NCBI RefSeq assembly: GCF_937616625.2
Contig: NC_065576.1
Span: 29,075,128-29,139,127 of the forward strand
Direction of reading: 5' to 3'
Source: Mercurialis annua
Lineage: Eukaryota; Streptophyta; Magnoliopsida; Malpighiales; Euphorbiaceae
DNA length: 64,000 bases
The notes under the pieces: model-generated
What the model saw: the letters and a program-made list of their open reading frames with translations, nothing else
Told to the model about the DNA's origin: nothing
Databases searched by the model: none
Shown: piece after piece, positions 24,451 through 35,400 of the stretch
Layout: each line of letters opens with the position of its first letter
Numbering within the stretch: position 1 is the stretch's first letter
Translations under genes and position numbers: made by a program

Positions 24451-26400
24451 ATGAGCAACGCTATTCGTACTCGTGCTTGTGCTGCGGCAGAGCAAGACGC
24501 AGAGGCTGATGATGCGATTTCCATGGAAGTCGATCAGAATATGCCACAGATTTAGGAAAATGTTGGACGTGGTCGAGGTGGAGGTGCTAGCAGAGGTAGA
24601 GGTGCTGGTAGAGGCAGAGGAGCTGGTGCTGGTAGAGGTGGAGCTAGAGGACGTGGTGCAGCAGGTGTTCAGGCACCGAATGTCCAGCAGGCATCGAACA
24701 TGCAGGCGTTCGACTTCACTACTTTCTTGGCTGGGATCGTCGAGATGCAGAACAACCAGGCTCTTCTGCAGAATCAGTGTACTTTACTGGGTCAGTTAGC
24801 GCAGCAATAGCAACCTCAGGCTGGTGCTGTAGCTTGTATTGGTGAACTTGCTGGTGTCGGCCATGTTTCGACAGATAGAGAGGTGGTGATGACCTACACG
24901 AAGTTGACTCCGACTTCATTTGATGGCACTGGAGATGCTCTTGACTTCTTGGAGGAGTTTGAGTACAACAGTCAGAGGATTCAGGCTATTGATCGTCAAT
25001 CAGTGATGCTTGTGGAGATGTCGCTTAAGGGTCCAGCTAAGGACAGGTTTCGCGATAACATCAGACCAGAGATGGCTACAGTGAATTGGGCTGAGTTTGT
25101 GAACAGGTTCAGAGGCTTCTATCTACCCTTCTCTGTTATTGAGAATTTCAGAGAGAAGATACTACAGTTGAAGAAGGGGGATAGATCAGTGACAGATTAC
25201 ACTACGGAGTTTGTCCGTTTGGGGCAGTTTGCTACCGATCTACAGGGTGATCGAATGCGGGTGAATGACCGCTATGTTAGGGGTTTAGGCTCGAAATTTC
25301 TTCCCTTGTTGATCGGGACAGACATGGAGTTCTCTCGAGTAGTGGATAGTGCTCGTTGGATGGAGAGCTCATTGGTTCAGTTTGGGATAATCTCTGACCC
25401 TTTCCAGTATCAGAAGGGAAAGAGTGATCTTCCTAGTGGGGGGCAGCAGGCCCCAGCGCAGCATGGTAGTAGAAGCTACTACAGCGGCTCTTCTCAGGCC
25501 AATAGGGGGAGTCTTCGGACGCACAACAAGGGGAGGCATAGTGCTAGGAGTGCTACGTACAGTTCTAGCAGCATTGGGAGTAACTGTGGTTCAGGACGCG
25601 GGTATAGTGGTGGATCAATCATTCCGTTCTGCCAGAATTGCAGACGCAGGTATTATTGTCAGTGCCAGTTAGCTCCTGGAGGTTGTTTTTCTTGTGGCCA
25701 GCCGGGTCATTTCTCCAGGGAGTGTCCGACATTTGGGCAGCAGATGTCTAACTCCATTGTGGCGCAGTCGTCTTACCAGCAGCAGAGACCTGCGTTTACT
25801 CAATTTGTAGGGTACTCTCAACCTACAACATCTTTTGGTGGCCAGCGGGGCCGTGGTTCTGGTGGCAGAGGTTTTGGTGGCCATGGTAACGGTGGCAGAG
25901 GTTCCAACAGTTATGCTACTGGGCAGAGTTCTCAGCAGCAGCCGCAGGGTCAGGCCAGAGTGTTCGCTCTTACTCCTCAGGATGCGCGTGCATCAAATGC
26001 TGTGGTGCAAGGTACCATTCTGATTTCCTTTATAGATGCTTTGGTATTATTTGATGCGGGTACGACCCATTCGTTTGTGTCTACGTGTTTTGCGGGAAAA
26101 TTGGGTATTGCACCATCTGTTTTGAGTGAACCTCTAGCTGTGTCTGCACCTATGTCTGAAGGTGTAGTAGTGGACGTCGTTTATCCTTCTTGTCCACTGG
26201 TTATTCAGGGTAGAAATTATGTGCTGATTTGATTGTGCTGATTACCACCTGATCGTGATATTGAGTTTTGCATTGATGTGGTTTCTGGTACAGTTCCGAT
26301 TTCGATATCGCCGTATCCGACGGCTCCTGCATAGCTAAAGGAGTTGAAAGACCAGTTGCAAGAGTTATTGGATATTGGGTTCATCAGACCGAGTACTTCG
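24451..26400 (+). pseudogene. Decayed gag-protease with RT start (element B)
   Basis: One frame runs from ATG 24451 to 26400 with stops at 24553-24555 (TAG), 24808-24810 (TAG), 26230-26232 and 26239-26241 (TGA), and 26332-26334 (TAG). The longest open part is 24883-26232, 449 codons. In order: acidic N-terminus; GRG-rich tract (codons about 39-75); Gag domain with conserved WAEFVNRF at codon 213; Ser/Gly-rich region; a Cys motif CQNCRRRYYCQC whose His is Tyr; an intact CCHC zinc knuckle, C412-C415-H420-C425; a GGRG-rich tail; and a retropepsin-like motif LFDAGTTHSFVS with Asp at codon 535, where the usual Thr/Ser of DTG/DSG is Ala. An in-frame deletion of the protease end and linker follows, then ELKDQLQELLD and GFIRPSTS of RT. 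Gag packages element RNA and protease cuts the polyprotein; this copy cannot. Confidence 0.93.
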
Positions 26401-29400
26401 GTAAAAATCCAAGCGTTTCACCTTTTTAGAGATTTAAGACAAATGCTTACAAACGTTACAGAACAAATCCAAATGTTTCAACTTTTTAGCGATTTAAGCC
26501 AAACGTTTACCAACGTTACGAAACAAATCCAACCGTTTCACATTTTTAGCGATTCAAGCCAAACGTATACAAACACTACGAAACAAAGCCAAACGTTTAC
26601 AAACGTTACGAAATAAATCTAAACAATTCATCTTTTTAGCGATTTAAGTCGAACGTTTACAAAGGTTACGAAACAAAACCAAATGTTTAGCCTTTTTAGC
26701 GATTTAATCCAAACGTTTACAAACGTTACAAACAAATCCAAGAGTTTTACCTTTTTAGCGATTTAAGCAAAACGTTTACAAACGTTACGAAACAAATCTA
26801 AACGTTTAAAATCTTATGAAACCGTTTTTAGCAATTTAAGCCAAACATTTACAAACGTTATGAAACAAATCCAAACGTTTCACCTTTTTAGCGATTGAAG
26901 CCAAACGTTAAAAATGTTACGAAACAAATCCAAACGTTTCACTTTTTAGCGATTTAAGCCAACGTTTCCCCATTTTAGCGATTTAAGCCAAACGTTTCGA
27001 AACAAATCCAAGCGTTTCACCTTTTTAGCGATATAAGCCAAACATTTACAAATGTTACGAAACAAATCCAAACGTTACACATTTTTAGCAATTTAAGCCA
27101 AGCATTTACAAACCTTACGAAACAAATCCAATCGTTTCACCTTTTTAGCGATTTAATCCAAACGTTTACAAACATTACGAAAAAAAATCCAAGCGTTTCA
27201 CCTTTTTAGCGATTTAAGCCAAACTTATACAAACGTTACGAAACAAAACCAAACGTTTCACCTTTTTTGCGATTTAAGCCAAACGTATACAAACGTTACA
27301 AAACAAATCCAAACGTGTCACCTTTTTAGCAATTTAAGCCAAAAGTTTACAAACACTACGAAACAAATCCACTCGTTTTACCTTTTTTAGCAATTCAAGC
27401 CATACGTTTACAATCGTTACGAAACAAATCCAAACGTTTCACCTTTTTAGAGATTTAAGCCAAACGTTTACAAACCATACGAAACAAATAAAAACGTTTC
27501 ACCTTTTTAGCGATTTAAGCCGAACGTTTACAAAGGGTACGAAACAAAACCAAACGTTTCACCTTTTTAGCGATTTAAACCAAACGTTTAAAACGTTAAG
27601 AAACAAATCCACGCGTTTCGCCTTTTTAGCAATTAAAGCCAAACGTTTACAAACGTTACGAAACAAATCAAAACGTTTCACCTTTTTAGTGATTTAAGCC
27701 AAACGTTTACAAAGGTTAGGAAACAAATCCAAACGTTTTACCTTCTTACCGATTTAAGCCAAACGTTTAGAAATGTTACGAAACAAAACCAAACGTTTCC
27801 CCATTTTAGCGATTTACGCCTAACGTTTACAAACGTTTCGAAACAAATCCAAACGTTTAAAATGTTTCGAAACCCTTTTTATCAATTTCAGTCAAACGTT
27901 TACAAACGTTTAGAAACAAATCCAAACATTTCACCTTTTTAGCAATTTAAGCCAAACCTTTACAAACGTTTCGAAACAGAACCAAATGTTTCACCTTTTT
28001 ATCGATTTAAGCCAAAGTTTACAAACGTTACGAAACAAATCCAAATGTTTCACCTTTTTAGCGATTTAAGCCAAGCTTTTACAAACGTTATGTAACAAAT
28101 CCAAACGCTTCACATTTTTAGCAATTTAAGCCAAACGTTTACAAACGTTACGAAACAAATCCAAACGTTTTACCTTTTTAGCGATTTAATCCAAACGTTT
28201 ACAAATGTTACGAAACAAATCCAAACGTTTCCCCATTTTAGCGATTTAAGACAAACGTTTACAAAAGTTACGAAACAAATCCAAACCTTTCCCCTTTTTA
28301 GCAATTTAAGCCAAACTTTTACAAACGGTACGAAACAAATCCAAACATTTTACCTTTTTAGCGATTTAAGCCGAATGTTTACAAAGGTTACGAAACAAAA
28401 CCAAATGTTTCACCTTTTTAGCGATTTACACCAAATGTTTAAAACATTACGAAACAAAACTATTACAAAGGTTACGAAACAAAACCAAACGTTTCACCTT
28501 TTTAGCGATTTAAGCCAAACGTTTACAAACATTACGAAGCAAAATCCAGACATTTCATCTTTTTAGCGATTTTAGCGAAACGTTTACAAACACTACGAAA
28601 CAATTCGAAACGTTTCACCTTTTTAGCGATTTATGCAAAAACGTTTCCAAAGGGTACGAAACAAAACCAAACGTTTTACCTCTTTAGCGATTTAAGCCAG
28701 TTGTTTACAAAATTTACGAAACAAATCCAAACGTTTCACATCTTTAGCGATTTAAGCCAAACGTTTACAAACGCTACGAAACAAATCCAAATGTTTCACC
28801 TTTTTAGCGATTTAAGCCAAATATTTACAAACGTTACGAAATAAAGCCAAACGTTTAAAACGATACGAAACAAAGCCAAACGTTTCACCTTTTTAGCGAT
28901 ATAAGCCAAACGTTTACAAACGATACGAAACAAAGCCAAACGTTTCCCCATTTTAGCGATTTAAGCCAAATGTTTACAAACGTTATGAAACAAATCCAAA
29001 CGTTTCCCCTTTTTAGCAATTTAAGCCAAACGGTTAAAAATGTTACGAAACAAATCCAAACGTTTCACCTTATTAGCAATTTAAGCAAAACGTTTACAAA
29101 GGTTACGAAACAAAACCAAACGTTTCACCTTTTTAGCGATTTAAACCAAACATTTAAAACGTTACGAAACAAAATGTTTACAAAGATTACAAAACAAAAC
29201 CAAAAGTTTCGCCTTTTTAGCGATTTAAGTCAAACATTTACAAACTTTACGAAAAAAATCCAAACGTTTCCTCTTTTTAGCGATTTAAGCCAAACGTTTA
29301 CAAACATTACGAAACAAATCCAAGCATTTCATCTTTCTAGCAATTTAAGCCAAACGTTTACAAATGCTAAGAAACAAATCTAAACGTTTCACCTTTATAG

Positions 29401-32400
29401 CGATTCAAGCCAAACGTTTACAGAGGGTACAAAACCAAACCAAACGTTTCACCTTTTTACTGATTTAAGCTAAATGTTTACAAATGCTATGAAACAAATC
29501 CAAACGTTTCCCCTTTTTAGCGATTGAAGCCAAACATTTACAAACATTATGAAATAAAGCCAAACGTTTAAAATGTTAAGAAAGAAATCCAAACGTTTCA
29601 CCTTTTTAGCGATGTATGACAAACGTTTACAAATGTTACGAAACAAATCCAAACGTTTCCCCTTTTTAGCGATTTAAGCCAAACGTTTACAAACGTTACG
29701 AAACAAATCCAACCGTTTCACATTATTAGCAATTTAAGCCAAACGTTTACAAATGTTACGAAACAAAGCCAAACAATTACAAACATTACGTAACAAATCC
29801 AAACGTTTCCCCTTATTTACAATTTAAGCCAAACGTTTCCAATTTTACGAAACAAATCCAAACGTTTCACCTTTTTAGCGATTTAAACCGAACGTTTGCA
29901 AAGGTTATGAAACAAAACCAAACGTTTCTAACTTTTTGGTGATTTAAGCCAAGCATTTACAAACGTTGTGAAACAAATCCAAGCGTTTCACCTTTTTAGC
30001 GGTTTAAGCCAAACGTTTACAAACGTTACGAAACAAATCCAAACGTTTTGTTTTTAGCGATTGAAGCCAAACGATTACAAACGTAGCGAAACAAAACCAA
30101 ACGTTTTAAACGTTACGAAACAAATCCAAATGTTTCACTTTTTTAGCGATTTATGCCAACGTTTTCCCATTTTATCGATTTAAGCCAAACATTTACAAAC
30201 GTTACGAAACAAATCCAACAGTTTCACCTTTTTAGCGATATAAGCCAAACGTTTACAAATGTTACACATTTTTAGCAATTAAGCCAAACGTTTACAAACA
30301 TTACGAAACAAAGCCAAACGTTTATAAACGTTACGAAACAAATCCAAATGTTTAACCTTTTTAGAAATTTAAGCCAAACGTTTACAAACTTTACAAAACA
30401 AACCCAAACGTTTCACCTTTTTAGCGATTTAAGCCAAACGTTTACAATGGTTACGAAACAAATCCAAACGTGTCACCTTTTTAGGAAATAAAGCAAAACG
30501 TTTACAAACGCTACGAGACAAATCTACGAGTTTCACCTTTTTAGCAATTTAAGCCAAACGTTAGGAAACAAGTCCAAACTTTTCACCTTTTTAGCGATTT
30601 AAGCTAAATGTTTAGAAACGTTACGAAACAAATCCAAACATTTCACCTTTTTACCGATTTAAGCATAACGTTTACAAAGGTTACGAAACAAAACCAAACT
30701 TTTAACCTTTTTAGCGATTTAAACCAAACGTTTAAAATATTTCGAAACAAAACATTTACAAAGGTTACGAAACAAAACCAAATGTTTCCCCTTTTTAGAG
30801 ATTTAAGCCAAACGTTTACAGATATTACGAAAGAAATCCAAACGTTTCACCTTTTTAGCGATTTAAGCCAAGCGTTTACAAACATTACGAAAAAAATCCA
30901 AGTGTTTCACCTTTTTAGCGATTTAAGCCAAACGTTTACAAACGTTATAAAAAAACCAAACATTTCACCTTTTTAGCGATTTATGCCGAACGTTTACAAA
31001 GGTTACGAAACAAAGCCAAACGTTTCACCTTTTTAGTGATTTAAGCCAAAAGTTTACAAACGTTATAAATCAAATCCAAATGTTTCACCTAAACGTATAC
31101 AAACATTACTAAAAAATTCCAAGCGTATCACCTTTTTAGCGATATAAGCCAAATGTTTACAAACTTTGCGAAACAAATCCCAATGTTTCACCTTTTTAGC
31201 GATTTAAGCCAAACCTTTACAAACGTTACGAAACAAACCAAGACGTTTCCCCATTTTATCGATTTAAGCCAAACGTTTACAAACGTTACGAAACAAATCC
31301 AAACGTTTAAAACGTTACGAAACCCTTTTTAGAAATTTAAGCCAAACGTTTGCAAACGTTACGAAAAAAATCCAAACGTTTCACCTTTATAGCAATTGAA
31401 GCCAAACGTTTACAAACATTACGAAACAAATCCAAACGTTTCACCTTTAAAGCGATTCAAGCCAAACGTTTACAAACGTTATGAAGGAAACGTTTCGCCT
31501 TTTTAGCGATTTAAGCCAAACATTTACAAACGTTACGAAACAAATCCAAGCTTTTCACCTTTTTAGTGACTTAAGCCAAATGTTTACAAAGGTTACGAAA
31601 CAAATCCAAACTTGTCACATTTTTAGCAATTTAAGCGAAAAATTTACAAGCACTACGAAACAAATCCACGCGTTTTACCTTTTTAGATACTCAAGCCAAA
31701 CGTTTACAAACTTTATCAAACAAATTCAAATGTTTCACCTTTTTAGCGATTTAAGCCAAACGTTTACAAACGTTACGAAACAAATCCAAACAATTCACCT
31801 TTTTTGTGATTTAATCCGAACGTTTACAAAGGTTACGAAACAAAACCAAACATTTCACCTTTTTAACGATTTAAACCAAACGTTTAAAACGTTACGATAC
31901 AAAACGTTTACAAAGGTTACGAAATAAAACCAAACGTTTCATCTTTTTAGCGATTCAAGCCTAATGTTTACAAACATTACGAATCAAATCCAAACATTTC
32001 ACTTTTTAGCGATTTATGCCAAATGTTTACAAATATTACAGAACAAATCCAAACGTTTCACATTTTTAGCAATTTAAGCCAAATGTTTACAAACGTTACG
32101 AAACAAAACAAAACGTTTCATCTTTTAGCGATTTAAGCCAAACGTTTACAAACGGTACGAAACATATCCAAACGTTTCACATTTTTAGCGATTTAAGACA
32201 AACGTTTACAAACACTACGAAACAAATCCAAACGTTGCACCTTTTTAGCGATTGAAGCCAAACATTTACACACGTTAGGAAACAAAGCCAAACGTTTAAA
32301 ATGTTACGAAACAAATCCAAACGTTTCATCTTTCTAGCAATTTAAGCCAAACGTTTAAAAATGCTAAGAAACAAATCTAAACGTTTTACCTTTTTAGCGA

Positions 32401-35400
32401 TTTAAGCCAAACGTTTACAGAGGGTACAAAAACGTTTCCCCTTTTTAGCGATTTAAGCCAAACGTTTAAAAACTTTACGAAAGAAATCGAAACGTTTCAC
32501 ATTTATAGCGATTTAAGTCAAACGTTTACAAATGCTACGAAACATATCCAAGCGTGTCCCCTTTTTAGCGATTGAAGCCACACATTTACAAACATTACGA
32601 AATAAAGCCAAACGTTTAATACGTTAAGAAACAAATCCAAATGTTTCACCTTTTTAGCAATTTATGCCAGACGTTTACAAATGTTACGAAACAAATCCAA
32701 ATGTTTCACCTTTTCAGCGATTTAAGCCAAACATTACGAAACAAATCCAACCATTTCATATTTTTAGCGATTTAAGCCAAACGTTTACAAATGTTACGAA
32801 ACAAAGCCAAACATTTACAAACATTACGAAACAAATCCAAATGTTTCACCTTATTAGTAATTTAAGCCAAACGTTACAAACGTTTCACCTTTTTAGTGAT
32901 TTAAACCGAACGTTTACAAAGGTTACGAAACAAAACCAAACGTTTCAACTTATTAGCAATTTAAGCCAAGCGTTTACAAAATTTACAAAACAAATACAAG
33001 CGTTTCACCTTTTTAGCGATTTAAGCCAAAAGTTTTCAAACGTTACGAAACAAATCCAAACGTTTCCCCTTTTTAGCGATTGAAGCCAAACGTTTACAAA
33101 CGTTATGAAACAAAACCAAACGTTTTAAACGTTATGAAATAAATCCAAACGTTTCACTTTTTTAGCGATTTAAGCCAACGTTTTCCCATTTTAGCGATTT
33201 AAGCCAAACGTTTACAAACGTTACAAAACAAATCAAAGAGTTTCACCTTTTTAGTGATATAAGCCAAACGTTTACAAATGTTATGAAAAAAATCCAAACG
33301 TTTCATATTTTTAGCAATTTAAGCCAAACGTTGACAAACGTTACGAAACAAAGCCAACTATGTATAAATTTTACGAAACAAATCCAAGCGTTTAACCTTA
33401 TTAGCAATTTAAGGCAAACGTTATGAAACAAATCCAAACGTTTCACCTTTTTACCGATTTAAGCATAACGTTTACAAAGGTTACAAAACAAAACCAAACG
33501 TTTAACCTTTTTAGTGATTTAAACCAAACGTTTAAAACGTTTCAAAACAAAACATTTACAAAGGTTACGAAACAAAACCAAATGTTTCACCTTTTTAGAG
33601 ATTTAAGCCAAATGTTTACAAACATTACGAAACAAAACCAAACGTTTCACCTTTTTAGCGATTTAAGCTAAGAGTTTACAAACATTACAAAAAAAATCCA
33701 AGTGTTTCATCTCTTTAGCGATTTAAGTCAAACGTTTACAAACGTTACGAAAAAATCCAAATATTTCACCATTTTAGCGAATTAAGCCGAACGTTTACAA
33801 AGGTTACGAAACAAAACCAAACGTTTCACCTTTTTAGTGACTTAAGCCAAAAGTTTACTAACATTATAAAATAAATCCAAATGTTTCACCTAAACATTTA
33901 CAAACATTACGAAACAAATCCAAGCGTTTCACCTTTTTAACGATTTAAGCCAAACCTTTATAAACGTTACGAAACAAATCCAAATGTTTCACCTTTTTAG
34001 CGACTTAAGCCAAATGTTTACAAAGGTTACGAAACAAATCCAAACGATTAAAACGTTACGAAACCCTTTTTAGCAATTTAAGCCAAACGTTTACAAACGT
34101 TACAAAACAAATCCAAACGTTTCACCTTTTTAGCGATTTAAGCCAAACGTTTACAAAGATTACGACACAAAACCAAACGTTTCACCTTTTTAGCGATTTA
34201 TGCTAAACGTTTACAAACATTAGGAAACAAATCAAAACGTTTTACCTTTTGAGCGATTTAAGCCAAACGTTTACAAACGTTACGAAGCAAATCTAAACGT
34301 TTTGCCTTTTTAGCGATTTAAGCCAAACGTTTACAAACGTTACGAAACAAATCCAAGCTTTTCACCTTCTTAGCAATAGCCAAACGTTTACAAATGATAC
34401 GAAACAAATCCAAACGTTTCACCATTTTAGCAATTTAAGCCAAACGTTTATAAACGTTACGAAACAAATCCAAATGTTTCACATTTTCAGCGACATAAGC
34501 CAAACGTTTACAAAGGTTACGAAACAAATCCAAACTTGTCATCTTTTTAGCAATTTAAGTGAAAAATTTACAAACACTACAAAACAAATCCACGCGTTTT
34601 ATCTTTTTAGATACTCAAGCCAAACATTTACAAACTTTATCAAACAAATTCAAATGTTTCACCTTTTAAGCGATTAAAACCAAACGTTTACAAACGTTAC
34701 GAAACAAATCCAAACGTTTAACCTTTTTGTGATTTAATCCAAACGTTTACAAAGGTTACGAAACAAAACCAAACATTTCACATTTTTAGCGATTTAAACC
34801 AAACGTTTAAAACGTTACGAAACTAAACATTTACAAAGGTTACGAAACAAAACCAAACGTTTCACCTTTTTAGCGATTCAAGCCTAACGTTTACAAACGT
34901 TATGATACAAATCCAAACGTTTCACCTTTATAGCGATTTAAGCCAAACGTTTACAAACATTACGAAACAAATCCAAACGTTTCACATTTTTAGCAATTTA
35001 AGCCAAACGTTTATAAACATTATGAAACAAAACAAAACGTTTCACCTTTTTAGCGATTTAAACCAAACGTTTAAAACGTTACGAAACAAAACGTTTACAA
35101 AGGTTACAAAACAAAACCAAATGTTTCACCTTTTTAGCGATTCAAGCCTAACGTTTATAAACGTAACGATACAAATCCGAATGTTTCACCTTTTTAGCGA
35201 TTTAAGCCAAACGTTTACAAACATTACGAAACAAATCCAAACGTTTCACATTTTTAGCAATTTAAGCCAAACGTTTATAAACGTTACGAAACAAAACAAA
35301 ACGTTTCACATTTTAGCGATTTAAGCCAAACGTTTACAAACGGTACAAAACATATCCAAACGTTTCACATTTTTATCGATTTAAGCCAAACGTTTACAAA

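Larger units (their letters stand above)
21228..26400 (+). mobile_element. Element B: truncated Ty3/gypsy LTR retrotransposon
   Basis: A degenerate element on the plus strand, sister to A. In order: 5' LTR (21228-24108), initiator tRNA-Met PBS, leader, gag-protease pseudogene, a join that skips the rest of protease and the linker, and the first 20 codons of the RT region, ending at 26400 where satellite resumes. The 3' LTR and most of pol are missing. The LTR's first base appears mutated (CGTAATATCC instead of TGTAATATCC). The RT words ELKDQLQELLD and GFIRPSTS are typical of plant Ty3/gypsy, perhaps chromovirus; no integrase or chromodomain is present to decide. Confidence 0.93.

Noticed and set aside
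24473..24799. Open frame overlapping the gag N-terminus in another frame (also 25424-25672, 25835-26023 and 2740-2931)
   Set aside because: Shadow frames of the Gly/Arg-rich gag tract; the real frame is fixed by the zinc knuckle, protease and RT motifs.
1517..26400. A and B as two arms of one large inverted duplication
   Set aside because: They enter the satellite at different monomer positions (after TTTCACCT for A, after CCAAATG for B) and differ in LTR repeat number, so they are separate insertions.
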